In this document: positions 1 to 13,800 of the stretch, piece after piece | Numbering within the stretch: position 1 is the first letter of the stretch | Layout: each line of letters begins with the position of its first letter | NCBI GenBank assembly: GCA_004794655.1 | Contig: SMMW01000056.1 | Coordinates: 1,954,001-2,018,000, forward strand | Direction of reading: 5' to 3' | Origin: Marisa cornuarietis | Lineage: Eukaryota > Mollusca > Gastropoda > Architaenioglossa > Ampullariidae | Length of the DNA: 64,000 bases | Made by a program: the position numbers and the translations under genes | The notes under the pieces: generated by a model | The model's input: only the letters and a program-made list of their open reading frames with translations | The model's database searches: none | Told to the model about the DNA's origin: nothing

Positions 1-437
1 TGTCAGATGAGGTCTTGATGCAAGTTAAGTGTATTGGCGGTGAATCGGAAAATTGCTTGCCTGAAACTGCAGCATTGAATTTCATGAAATGAAGATTTCA
101 TTTCCCTACTATTTTGCTGACCACTTTGACTGTTAACGTGTGAATTCATTTTAAAACACATTTAACTGTTATGTCATTCGCAAAATGTGACTAAGGGTGA
201 GATGAAACCATAGAAACAAAGTTCGCAATTGCCAAGCCACTTTCATTTTATAGTTAACAGAATTAAATAGTGTGTTTAAAAACATGCACATAGATTTGTC
301 ATTATAGATTTCTATAAGTTTGTTTTTTTCAAAATCCACTCAAAGAACAGGAAAATAAATAAATACGAGAGAAAAGGTAAACGACACAGTCCCTGATAAC
401 TCGCCCACGAAGCTCAAAGTTCTTTGGTCTCTTGCAG

Positions 438-518
438 GGTGGAGATGTATTAAAACTTAAGTACAATGGAGATCGCACCTACTCTTCTGATGCCGAAAAG
501 GGAACTTTGTTTATGTAA
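438..518 (+). CDS. Possible terminal exon of an upstream gene (partial)
   Basis: After a pyrimidine-containing CTCTTGCAG acceptor an open stretch reads GGDVLKLKYNGDRTYSSDAE and ends at TAA 516-518, 27 codons including stop. It could be the last exon of a plus-strand gene starting outside the window, perhaps another array member, since the gene A to C tails are also short polar exons. No family is recognised and no AATAAA follows closely. Weak call. Confidence 0.2.
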   Translation, partial: GGDVLKLKYNGDRTYSSDAEKGTLFM

Positions 519-1603
519 TTGTCCATCCATCGTATGTGGAGTCCACTTACAGCATCTGTCTTACTGTAAGAAATGTCGGGACCCGACTCATGTGAAGACT
601 GGAATCGAACACATTGCAATTTTTTTATAAAGTTTCTGTTCACTAGAGTAGGCAGCACGGTTCCTTAAATCACTTATCACGAAGCTTCCATTTGTTCAAA
701 TGTAGAGCTTATTTGTTATTCTTGTTTTGAGTATTCTGCTATTGTAATCCTAGCTTTCATTTGCCTGTCTCCATGCTTCGTAGATTGCTTTGCGAAATTA
801 AGTGGCTGTATATGATTGTTTTTAAATATTGCAATCTTCAGTTTCACTGGTTGATGATATTACTTTTTGTTAAAAAAACAGTAAAACTGTTTGTAACAAT
901 AACACATCAATCTATTTAAAGATTGTCAATACTACTATTTTGTGTTTATATGTTTGCGTGTGTGTCTGAGGCACGGTGTGTCTGTGTGTATGTGTGCGAG
1001 GGCTGCATCCAACACATATGAGAGAAAAATTCTCCACTCCACATGCAGTACTCATCAAAGTTCCCGAAACTAACACATCATTACATTTTTTTCTCCCGGC
1101 TGCGAATTTCCGGCAGCATGCAGACTGGTGGTGCAGATGTCCGCAAGACTGTTACTGTTCAGTGATAATGCGACCATCATGAACACACGTCTGCAGCTCA
1201 CAGATCGATGTCTTTCTTGACAATGATTTTTGTTCTCCGTGTATTTGAATTTGTCAATGACACATCTCTTAAAGCACCAGTAGGATGCAATTTTTTTTCT
1301 AATGGATTGGTAAAACTCACAGCGAGTAGTTATTTCCCCAAATCTGGGTGAAAATACTTCAACAAACACACAAGGAGGTCAAAATCTTTACCTCATGATA
1401 TGTCTATTTAACATGTCTTTACAATCCGGGTATTCACGTGTTATCGACCTCTTTCTGTGCATGGTGATGTTTGTAAGCCTGAATCTCGACAGTGGATTAT
1501 TTAACTAGCGTTAAGGAAACAGTATCTTGCACTTAGTTGTACTCAGTCATTATAAAAATTGGACTTGATTAGTCCTTAACAGACTCTAACAGACTCTAAG
1601 AGA

Positions 1604-1850
1604 GGGGCAGTGTAACCTGGTGGTTAGTGCGCTCGAATGCGGAGACTAATGTAGCTGGTTCGATGCCTGCTCGGACCTGTGGTTGAGAAACTCAGCAACT
1701 GGTCTGCTAGAATAGATATCTGATTTATCAGAGAAGGTAATGACGGCGGAAGGAGAGGGCTGAGCTGCACTTACGACGTCGCACCCTAGACACGATTGAC
1801 CCCTTTCATTACCCTACTGATTAAAGCCTATGACACCCTTTACCTTTTAA
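1604..1850 (+). mobile_element. tRNA-derived SINE
   Basis: Begins with a tRNA-like head containing GTGGTTAGTGCGC (A-box region) and GGTTCGATGCC at 1657-1667 (B box), then an unrelated body and a tail ending in CCCTTTACCTTTT. Features are those of RNA polymerase III SINEs. It differs in sequence from the two SINEs at 2140 and 5456 but shares the CTTTACC-type tail. Confidence 0.65.
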
Positions 1851-2139
1851 TTTATGTGTAACATTTCGTGACTCAAACTGTTAGTATGCAGGTTATCAGT
1901 TGAGGGGTAAGCAGAAGTTATTTTTATTGTGTTAGATCTGTGGCCTCAGTGTTATGGAAGTCACGTGACTGTGACTCAACCTACCCCATATCCAATCACA
2001 CCATGACGCGCAAAGTAACTTGGCCACAAAGTATTAAATTACATAATAAGATTTATAACGAGGCGCAATATGCAATAAAACCTTAACTAGGATAAACCCT
2101 GTGCCGACTTCAAAACATCATAGGTCAGATGGGTCAGTC

Positions 2140-2388
2140 GTCATGGGGTAAAAGGTTGTTGGGGAGTGAGGTGTTAGAGACCCCAGTTTTCTCGGGGCCA
2201 GCTTTTACATGAGGGTGGTGTCAATCTCCTCTCCCTCGCTGCCTTACCTTCCCCAACCCTTTATGGAGTCAGGTACCCATTCCCGTCAGCTGGGTCGACT
2301 GGGGGAAGTCTGCTGCGCTTATCGGGAATTGAACCAGCGCGCTCTCGGTTCGGACGCCAGCGCTCTAACCACTCGGCCATCCGCTTAC
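2140..2388 (-). mobile_element. tRNA-derived SINE (second family), minus strand
   Basis: On the minus strand the element starts with a tRNA-Leu/Ser-like head: A box TGGCCGAGTGG (2379-2369) and B box GGTTCAATTCC (2335-2325), then a roughly 200 bp body. It is a close copy of the plus-strand element at 5456-5710, including the body around the motif GGGTACCTGACTCC. Confidence 0.8.
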
Positions 2389-3036
2389 CCTGAATGGAAA
2401 CCAGCATGGCAATGTCGCTAGGACTGCAAATATTGGCCGATATACATTCTGATTTGTTGGTACTTGGGGAAAAAGTAGTTTAGGATCAGTAAAAACTACT
2501 TTGCGAAGAGACACAATCATTCAGAGAGAGGTATCCGAGCGTGACGATAGCGAAGGACGTGAGAAATTATCATCCCCCGTTATAAAATTAAAATTCTACT
2601 ACCGCAGGGTAGACACTGAGTCAAGGAAGTGACCGACTCGTGATGGCTTAGCTGGTAAGTCTGTCGAATTTAAAGCGAAGATTGTAGCCGGATGTTAGTA
2701 TCTGTCGATGTCTGGTTTTTCTTCCCTAGTCCGATCTGCATCTCTGTCATCTGTGATGGACAATCCTAAGTCCTATGTCTGTGTTATGACAGAGAATCCT
2801 TTCCGGTCGGCGTATAAATGTATGATTTAAAACAAATATAGAATGCTTGTTTACTTGTCTGTCTGTAAAGATTATCTCTAAAATAATGTATACATAACAA
2901 TTTAATAGTTGAATAAGAAATATTACATCGCTGAAAGGTACAGGTTCTCAAATTTTATTCTGTAAGGTACCCAACAAACTGTATTTCGGGGTTTGTTTTT
3001 TTTTTTGCTTAATACCTGATACTGTGGCCACAGCAG

Positions 3037-3333
<297 letters not shown>

Positions 3334-4093
3334 AAAAAGCAGGGAAGTAAAAACGGCGAACACAAGACCCAATAGACTGCAAAACGTGGAGGGATCAACA
3401 TCTTAATGATTTCAAAACTCAGTGACTTTAATTCATGATAAATTATTTGGCTCAACGTTTCATTAGCTTTGTCACTTAAGCCAAGCACAACTCTTGTTCC
3501 TAAACCTGGCTCTATATATATATATACATATAAAACCGTTGATGCACCTTCACACGATACCCGCAAAGCGTGCTATAGTCATAGCAACACAATCGATAGG
3601 CTGACTACCTTCTTTATCTCTGTCTGCCATTCTGACTACCTGCTGATGCTTGCTTGCTGCCCAGCATCATTTCCTCTCCACGACACATCTATTGCACCAC
3701 TTCCCGCTCCTGATAAATTTCAGGGCAAAGTTCACACCACATCCTGCTTGTGAATAAGTCGCTGATTTGTTCATAGTAGGAAATGCGAAGGTATCATGTT
3801 AAATGAAGTGGACCTCCTTCATGGTCCTGGTACTAGAGCCACCATTCTAGTCCAAGACCACCCCACACTCCCTGTGTTTTGCGATTCGACGAGAACCGAA
3901 ACATATCGAGTGAACAAGATGTTGAAAGCTTAGTAGGGGCAGTAATCTACTCTGTTTGCTGCCTGTCCACCAGACATGCGCATGTCAAAGCTACCCGTGG
4001 TGGTCGATCGCTCAACTGACAGATGCTGCCAGCAGAATCTTTCCCGGAGAGACAAGGACTGCTTCCGCACCCGTGAAACCTCCATGCCTGCTG

Positions 4094-4100
4094 TATAAAA
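4094..4100 (+). promoter_or_regulatory. TATA-like box upstream of gene A
   Basis: TATAAAA lies about 350 bp before the gene A ATG. If used, the 5' UTR would be about 320 nt. There is no transcript evidence; an upstream non-coding exon is equally possible. Confidence 0.25.
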
Positions 4101-4447
4101 CCAGGTAAGGCCACATCTGACACAACTTTTAATTCTTTGTGGCTTACTCCATTTTATACCCGATTCTGCTGTTTGGTGTCTGAGGACACATGCATTTACC
4201 AAACATGCTAGTTGTACTTCCGCGTAAAATTAATTGAGGATTATTTTTAGCCCTTAGCGGTTTCCCCCTCCTTGACCAAACACGTATTTTTATGATTAAA
4301 GCTTATCAGGTATTGCAATCGTTTGGAAGAAGGAGGGAAGATGTTGTAGAAAGGACACTGTGCTATGATGAAAGAAGTCGACAGGCTAGGAAGTACTTCG
4401 TTACCCGAAATGTTTATTTTTCTGCAGATAAACCACCGGCACTCGGA

Positions 4448-4541
4448 ATGGGTGGCTTTACACCCGTGCTACTTATTATCCTCCCTGTACCAGTTCTGGC
4501 TTCGCTTGCAGTCAACACGTCAATTCTCAACGTGAGCATAG
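4448..4541 (+). CDS. Gene A exon 1, signal peptide
   Basis: Starts MGGFTPVLLIILPVPVLA, a typical hydrophobic secretory signal, and ends in phase 1 at ATA-G before a GT donor. It joins in frame to 6263 to give the first ATD strand (NVSIGVIW). The start was chosen because this Met opens the hydrophobic stretch; the same frame is open upstream to 4292, so a longer N-terminus cannot be excluded. Confidence 0.75.
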
Positions 4542-7500
4542 GTACTGCTTCACAGTTTCAATTAATTTTTTGGGGAAAAGCTTAAATTTATTGTTTCCAA
4601 TATTCTGTTATTCTCGCAAAATGTACGCGCTTATAATCAAAACAGATTTCTGCCTCAAAACTAAATAAATAAAAAAATGTTTTAAGAAATTAGAATACAT
4701 ATTTTTTCAGTTTTAATTTTCGTGAAGGATGTAGGTGCATGTTTCTTTTCTTCTACAGAGGAAATTAAAAATACATATTAACATATTAACTGATAATCAT
4801 TACTGGTTTCAATCTTATCTTTGAAAGACATTCGCAACAACAATACTATAACGATTTATTATTCTAATAAATGACTACAATGACGACGGCGACGATGATG
4901 ATGTTGATGATGATCCCGATTACGATGATAGATTTTAATAAACTCATGTGCGTTACAATAGAAACTGGAAGGAAGAAAGGAATAGATAGTCCGTTAAAAC
5001 ATTTTTTATGTTTTCATGATTTTGCTTGGGTTATAGATTTAGAAGTTTTTGCCTGCATTCAAGTCGTCATCCGTTTCCTGTGATGAAATATGAAGAGCGT
5101 TGTTTGCACGAGGTTTGACTTTTGACATGCGCACTCACTGACGTTAGCTTTATGTGCACTCAGTGCATGGTTCGTGCTGGGAAGTGAGAACCTCGTGAGA
5201 ATATTTGCGGATGTTAATTATCTGATACACTGCCTTAAGGCTCTTCTTACCAAACAAGTACAGACAAATGTTTGACCAAGTTTGGCAATGTTTAAAATAA
5301 AAATAAAAGTACTTTGGTAAACTCGATCAAACGTTCTCTCATGTTTGTCAGATTTAGAAAGACCTTAAAGCCATTCTTAACTAGACAAAGTGCCAAAGCG
5401 TCAAACTTCCAAGGAGCACCAAAGTCCCATTGTATTAGCAAGTGTATTGACAAAAGGGGAGCGGATGGCCGAGTGGTTAGAGCGCTGTTGTCCGAACCGA
5501 GAGCGCGCTGGTTCAATTCCCGATAAGCGCAGCAAACTTCCCCCAGTCGACCCAGCTGGCGGGAATGGGTACCTGACTCCTTAGAGGGTTGGGGAAGGTA
5601 AGGAAGCGAGGGAGATGAGATGGGCACCACCCTCATGTAAAAGCTTGCGTCGAGAAAAGTAGGGTCTCTAACACCCCACTCCCTACGACCGGAAAAGGTT
5701 ATTGAATGACCTTTACCTATAAAATTGACAAAATCTGTTGGATTAAATCAACACTTTTTAGCAAAGTTCTAATATCTCGAATGTTTCCTGGTTTCCACTG
5801 GTTTCCTGAGACCTTCACACACGGTTTTGCCAAACATGATCAAAAGTTTGACGACATTTGTTTGGGCTAAGTCGCGATAAAAGAAACCTCGAAAGTGCCC
5901 AAATGTCTCAGTGTACTGGCAAACATGTTTGTACTTAGCATGTTGACTAAAACTCCAATGTCCTGAGCCTTTGATCCCCAAAACATTGGTTTGCCAAGGT
6001 GACCAAATTCAAAAGTATCTCACCCATCAATCATTTAGTATGCGAAAAGGGGAACAGCCCGGAGCTCTGATGCAAAGTTATTCAAATAAAGTACAGTGTG
6101 AAAAACGTCTTCCCCTGCCCTAGTCTTCTCTCTCTCGTTGCTTAGAGCTGTAGGTAGACTTGAACTAAGAGACAAATCACAGGCGACAATACACTGAAAA
6201 CTATTTATAGCCATAGATAATGCACCAGCAATTATTTGTATGGCTTTTCGTTTTCTCACCAGGTGTAATATGGTCGCCATTAGAAAGCAGTTTTACAATG
6301 GAGGCAGTGAACAGAACTCTCTACAACAATTCACTCATCTCGAATCGTGAAGTCACGATATTACAAGAAAATGAGATCCTCAGGTTCTATGTAAATGGTA
6401 GCTATGAGTCAGATAAAAAAAATTAATTAAGTATTGTGATATGTATATCTCTGTCTGCATGAATATTTCTCCTCCTGCCTATCTGCCGTCTTACCATGTC
6501 TGTCAGTCAGTTCTTTCAAAATTGTTGAACTTCAGCATAAATATTTAAATCTGCTTCACTCCCCAACAAAAAGTTTAAAACAGCTTTTAGATAACGCTCT
6601 TTGTTTATGTCCCTTATTATAGATCTGGACGCAGCAATTCCTTTGCTTCTGGTATTTTATCACATTTTTCTTTACCACCAGAATATCAACAGACCACTGA
6701 TTGGTGGGTTTTTGTGGATCTGAGAGAGTATGTGTGCCCAGAAGACATATTCCAGGAAAGGGTTTTGTCCTACATCAGTGTGACCCAGTTTTCTTGTCCT
6801 CGCCTCACAAACACCACCAGAAGGGCCTGGACCACCGTGGATACTCGAACTTTTGACCGCTGGCGTCTATTAGCTGACCTGACGGACACGGCAAACAAGA
6901 CGACTGGCTCATTGGCGCTGTTCTTTGATGTGACAGGGGAAGGTAACTCTAGTTACATGAACGATAGATAGGTATGCTAAGAAATGGAAGCAGAATTAGT
7001 GGTCCAGACTTTGAAGCAAAATATCGCCGGTTGGGAGCGCCACCCTGTGACTTTATTGTTTGCACCCACTTCTGTAAAAACGCTTTGAGTCCTGAACTCA
7101 AATGGCCTCACCATTCAGCAGAGTGAAAGTAAATTCGGTTTGCGCACTACTTTTAAAGCCGGTTCTTTCCCCATCAGACTTCCCTCATATCAGAAAGCTA
7201 TCAAAGACATGACCTGTGGTGGTACCTGTACATGACATGCTCATCACGAAGCATCCACTAGAATTACAAACATTTTCTTTCGTCAGACTTTTGAAAACAA
7301 ATTTTTGGAGGCCTTTCCACTATTTTACATTATTACAACACCATGCCATTTATAACTCGCGAGGTTACACCGGTTAGGAAAGGCCTCACAATTCTTTTTG
7401 CCCAAACCCGCATTCCACTAGCACCGACGCTCGGTGGAAAGACAGAGAGCTACCCTGGGTAGGTGAAGGGACACCAGTCTTTAATGTCAATCATCAACAC

Positions 7501-10500
7501 CTTAAGTGGGCGCCTTGGGTAGCACAATCATAACTTTTTTTTACTTATGCACAACATAGTCTCTTAAACTCACCCCACCTGTGTATTAAATAATGCTGGA
7601 CTAAAACAATCGTAAAGAAAGTTCTAGCAGTTTTCCTTTTTTCTGCATTAACTTTCTACATTCATGTTTTGGTCAAATATACACAGATATGTATTGATAA
7701 ATCAGGACACTCAAACATCTCTTATCTATAAAAGAATGCTTTTAATTAAAAAATAAGGGATGTATAACACGACCTTTTAACGTGCTTCTTTGAGCGATGT
7801 GAGAGCTAGATGTGTTACCTAGAATACAAGTGTGAGCTCAGTATCTTGAAGTGTCAACCAGTTTACATCTTTGAGCTGTAAGTCCCTCTGACTCTGCACC
7901 CACATGAGCAGTGTGAGCTCTGTACCTTGGTGATCCACCTAGATTACAAGTTTGTGTACCCTGACATGTTACCCAGAGTATGTACTTGAGAGAAGCTCCT
8001 CGTTACGCCTGCCCCTGGTCTTCGAGATCAACGTGGCTCTAGTGGATTGTCAGGCTACAGAGCAGCTGAAGAACCTGACGGCCAAGACAGAGATTCGAAA
8101 CGTGCTGGTCATCGCACGCAACGAGTGCATTTCAGCGCTTCTGCGACAGGTGAGCTACCACAAAAACATACCTCATGATGTCACATAGTACCAAAACCCC
8201 TGCCTCCTCTTCCTAATCTTCCTCCTCCAAATCATCGTCATTGCCACCCCAACGTGGTCCACACGGTAATTCCATTCATCCTGTTCCTTACTTTGTTTTG
8301 TGTGTGTGTGTGTGTGTGTTTTTTTTTTTGGTCGTTTTTCCTCCTTTCCATCTTTGTATCTGTTTCATTCTTGTGCATTTGAAATAGAATAAATCTATGA
8401 CAATGACAATGACAATGACAATGACCAACTTTATTTGTCCCATTGGCCAATTTGAATAAGGGAATGTGCTCGAGTTCAACACTGAATGAAAAAATTGAAA
8501 ACACGAGAAACATGAGGAAAACATGCTTTATAAAACAAAAATTCTAACAAAGAAAGCTAGACAGCTATTACTGTTGACTTCTTTAGATCCTTTACATGAA
8601 GCTTCTTAAAATGATGGAATTTGTAGAAGTTTATTTTCACAGGTTGTCTATCATTCATACCTTTATATTTTTTAATGCACTTATACTTCCAGAATTTTAA
8701 TTTAGAAAAAAAAACCGAAGTTCGTAAAAGAATATTGAGGTGTTCCGTTTTATTCGCTGTTCGAACACGGTGAAAGAGTATTGTCAAAAAAAGACTAATA
8801 TCATTATTGAGACTTTGCAATTTCTTATTAAAATTTACTAGAAATTTATAAATTGTCTTTATTACCTAACAGGCCGGAGACCTGCAGCTGATGTTTGGCA
8901 GATATCGATGGCTTCTCAAACCTACTGATGGCCACCTACCTGTCTGTCCTTTCTGCCCTAATGTCAACGGTGTTGTTATCATTGAAGAAAATCGTCCAGA
9001 AGTATGGTTCCATTGCCTAAAATAGTAATACCAATGGTGATGATGATTTTCAGGGGAGCAAACTATTTTGCAAAAAACTGTTACCTATTAATTTTGATAC
9101 TTACGTTATTATTCCTTGAGTCACTTCCTGTTCTTTAGATTTTCTGAAATGTTCATCCCTTTCATCTTGTGATTTTAGTTTGTTTACTTATTTCTGTTTT
9201 ATTGGTGTTCCAGAACTTAGGTGTCACGAGGTTGGAAAAGATTTTGAACTTTGTAGAAAATTCACTATCTAGTTTAGATTATAATATTTCCCACTCGGAA
9301 GAAACCATTGGTCCTGGAAACTCTACCCAAGATGTTTGTCAAGACTACGTTGAACTGTTTAAAGAGAAAATGACGAAGGTAAGCTTGCAGGTTCATATTT
9401 TAGCAGCTCATTCTTCTCCTCACTTCCCTTATCATCATTTCATCGAGTTTGGTTCACCTCGCTTTAAGTCAAACGTCAATGAAGATCAGAAGACCAAGTA
9501 CCATATGGTCACAGGAGTTTTACTGTACTGCAAAACTGTTTTCCCCTTTCATATTCACTTTCTACCCACCTTTAAAACACATCTTTTCCATGAGCATTAT
9601 TCCTAAATTCTTATTGTTTCTCCCCTGATTACTCTTGGTGTCTTCAATGTTTGTCTTTTAATACTTGTCTGCACGGTTGTTTCTCCTTCGTACGCTTTTC
9701 ATGTCTCATTTTGCAAAGTCAACCGTCGCCTGTGTTATATATTTTCGTCAATCAAAGTTATTGTTAAATGAAATTTAAAATCCTGTTAAGTTAATGATTC
9801 GTGTGGTCCACTGAAAGCGTTAAAAAGCTTAACAAAGATTTACTATATTTCCAGGTTGAAGGTGAAAGATCTATGGTCTTCTTTGCTAAAAGTGAAAAAA
9901 AGCAGTCGATTAAGTTCAACATTTTACTAATGGCAAACCTCAATGCTTCACAGGTAAATACAATTAAGATTTTACAATTAGGTATTAATTTTCCAGAGTG
10001 ATAGTGAACTCAATAACCTACAGTATATTAGATGCACGCTATGAATTAATTAGTAGCGATTTTAAACAAATGTATTAGCAGTGGAACAGATCATGTGTTC
10101 CAATGTATTTAAGGGCACAAAGGATTCAGCAATTAACATAATAGTTTATAGGTTTCTCTTTGTTTTCGAGGCCCCTGTGTGGTCGGAACGACTTGGCCTA
10201 CAACGAGGCTTCAGCAGCCTCTTTCCTCACAGCAAAGCAGACATCGTTCTCCGGGCTGCTGTGGTCATTGTGAGTGGTCTGGGCGTCCAAGCGTTTGGTT
10301 CACGGAATTTTGAGACTAAGCAAATCTAAGGAAATGTTATCCAGCTTGTACTATGCTCGTTTGAATAAATCTTGAATAAGGATGGCATTCCATCACTAAT
10401 TATTGTATATTATGCCATAGTTCTTTTGATTGGTTAGGACAGGTATTGATATTTAATGCCCGTCTATTCTTATTTAAGACCTATGTGCTCACTCACCCTC

Positions 10501-10757
10501 TTGGTTCGACAAGCCACGATCGTGGCCTTGCCGGGTAGCACGGGCAGGCGATTTTCAATACTTTTTATTGCAAAGTTCAAGTTTTCTCTTTTCCAAAAAT
10601 GTCTAGGTATCTTGGTCTAATGTTTATCTCAGAGCAGCAATAATAAAAATAAACTTCACCCACTGTCGTCTTCGCAATCTTTAGTTATGAGCCAGTCCAT
10701 GTATTGTTCATTTTTATCTTGAACCAAGAGGATTAAGTACAATCACTCAAAAGTCAG

Positions 10758-10832
<75 letters not shown>

Positions 10833-13800
10833 GAGCATAACAAAGTCAAAATAATTGACAGACATGAGCAGCGAGCCTTTATGGACTTCTCGACCATATC
10901 ACCAATCTATGAGTAGTCTGCTGTTCAAGTAAGGATGTGGACACCCTAACGGTGGTCTTAACCTGGGTTAACATTAAAGACATCCCATCAAACGTGTTTG
11001 TCATCAGGAGCCGCCCTTTGTGTTTCCTAAAGGAATGAACAACAACTCTAGTTACACGGGCTACAGTCTGGATGTTCTTCAGCGTATTTCTGAAATAGTG
11101 AGTTTTTTTGGTCTCCTCAATCGAATGTTTGTTGAACATTTCTTCTGGTCTTACCTCACCCAGCATGACACCACAACACTCATTATTTAGAGGAGAAAAA
11201 AAAAACTCAGGTCAGCTGAACAAAGTTAAGCGAGCAGACTGAATCCATACAATTCTCGTGCATCTACCTGTATAGGCAGTATCGTTAAAAAAATTGCATA
11301 TTACCATTAATTATAATCATCAACTCTGATAACATCTTGTTGTAATCATCAGTTTTGGTAACCTCTGCATATTTCGAAATTCAATTGACGGGCGTAGAAT
11401 GTTTTGCCTCTATCGTTGTTTACAGGTGGGTTTCTCCTACGTTGTGAAAGAATGTAAAAGCAATGATTATGGGGTCCTCACCAGTCAGAACCTATGGACT
11501 GGCTGCATTGGCAGTGTCGTGAGAGGGGTAAGAATTTAACTGCTAAAAAAACCTGCTCCTTGCAATATAAAAGATTAACTGCTTTTTTTTAAAAACGTAG
11601 ACCTGGTCGAACACTGCATGAGAACATCAGAGACGAGTTTTGAAACTGGAATCCATGTTGACTAAAAATATACAATGATATTTATCTGGGCTGTAGAGAC
11701 GTATACGTTGAATGTCTTATGTCACAATTCTGTCATAAAAACTGCTTGAGTGAGTGAGTGAATGAGTGAGTGAGGGAGGGAGGGAGAGAGTGAGAGTGAA
11801 AAGAAGCAGGCGAGCAAGCGAGAGCGAGAGAGAGCGAGAAAGACAGCGTGAGTGTTATCAGTGAGCTCACTAGGGAAGAACATGAGTTACAGGGGATGGA
11901 AACACTGCAACTAGACTGCAAGCTTTCAAGTTAGAAGTTACTTTAACAAGGGAACTGGAACTATATTTCTCAAAGTCCTATCAGGTCAGCCTCATCAAGT
12001 TTCTTGTTTTCGCGATGCAGGAGGCTGACGTCATCGTTGGCGCCCTGACGGTAACAGCTGCCCGGGAAGAAGTGGTGGACTTCACTTTGCCCTACTATGA
12101 CTTCGCAGGCATCCAGATTCTGATGAAGAAACCCGATGCCAACATCAATCTCTTCTACTTCGCCGACGTCTTCACGCCAGTTGCGTGGCTCTGTCTCTTC
12201 GGTGTTATTTTCCTCACCAGCTTCCTCTTGTACATTTTCGAGAAGTTTTCGCCTACTAGCGAGCGCCTCCAGTCCTCCGGAAATGACGACAACGGCTTGC
12301 CAAAAGCCTTCAATTTGAAGGAGAGCATCTGGTTTGTGATTGGCTCCGTTACTCTAGCAGGTGAGAGACATATTTTCTGCCAAATCAATTGAAATCGTTA
12401 AATCCTCATGTAAGTAGACATTAAGTAATTTAATAACTGCAAAGTACTACGAAATCATGATATTTATTATCTGTCTTTATTTACATCTTTATACAGTATC
12501 TATATGAATATATGAAATGCATGTCAAACAAAGCGATGCTGTGTTTATTTTTTTGTCTTCACATATACCGAAGCTGCTAACTTCCCAATCGTTTGAATTG
12601 TTTTGCTTTTTACGGTTCACAAAACATTTTGAAGAAAAGCTCAGTTTCAAAATCATTACTCATTCAGCAGCCTTTGTTTATTATGATGTAGGCGTTTGCT
12701 TAACTAGTTCTTCTGAGGTTGAAACTTTCAATAGCCAGTATCTATAACCAATATTTTTTTATGAAAAATATGAGATTTCATACTTTGTGGACTTGTAGAA
12801 AAAAAAATCTGTATTTAACCAGGCAGGTGTATGTTTAATTAAGGACCAACCCATTGCTATTTCTCACCTGTCTTAATTACTTTCGCTCATCTGTGCACCA
12901 GGTGGCGGGGAGCCTCCACGTAGCCTGGCGTCTCGTCTGCTCGTGGCCGGCTTCTGGTTTTTCTCGGTCGTCATCATGTCCACCTTCACGGCCAACCTTG
13001 CAGCCTTCCTCACCGTGTCGAGAATGGACACAGGTATCGCCTCTCTGGACAAACTGGCTGCACAGAGTGATATCAGGTGGGAGATGATGATGATGACGAC
13101 GATGATGTTGGTGAAGGGCATTATTATTTTGTGCTTATTTCCTCAAAAGTTAATTAATGATGAAAGTTTAATTTTGCTTCAAGCAAATTGGTGCTGCGGT
13201 GGGTGCGTAAGCCTGAGGACGTGCAAATCACTTCTCTTATCTCAGGTACTCCGTGGTGAGGGAGTCCAACGTGATGGCCTACTTTGAACACCAAGCCGCC
13301 ATTGAAAAAAACTTCTACGAATTGTGGAAGAATATGTCTCTCAGTGGGACGTCAAAGTACATGACCACCTCCGGAACGGGGGATGACAAGAGTCTGGCAG
13401 TGTGGGACTATCCCCTTGGTGACAAGTAAGTTGATGCAGAGGCTTGCCTTTAGGCTGGCTAAGGTTTCTATGAAGCACAGGTTAGTGTTGTGACTGTTGA
13501 CATTTTCTGTGATGTATGTTAGTAACTAGTTTTTCGCGATGTTCATGTTGGCTTCTTGGCTGTCTTGCTTACCTGTTTGTGACACGTAGGTAAGATGTTT
13601 TGGCATTTTTAATGTACGGATGGTTTGTTTTGGCTGTCTACATTTCTGTGACGATATCTTCACTGCTGTCTAGGATTCTGTGATGCGCATGTTAGTCTAC
13701 AAGCTTTTCGTGAAACACATGTTAGCTCTCTGGGCTTTCTCTGGTATCCATTATAGCCTTGTTACTGCCTAGATTCTCTGGGATGTGCAGGTTAACTGTA

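Noticed and set aside
5107..5197. 91-bp segment with 9-bp inverted ends CACGAGGTT/AACCTCGTG, possible MITE
   Set aside because: No flanking target duplication and no second copy in the window.
5460..5532. Possible tRNA-Leu/Ser gene
   Set aside because: A and B boxes are present, but the sequence continues as a repeated SINE body and a near-identical copy occurs at 2140-2388.
6621..6681. Alternative acceptor at 6622 for gene A exon 3
   Set aside because: It does not match the phase 1 end of exon 2, whereas the acceptor at 6681 with a better pyrimidine tract does.
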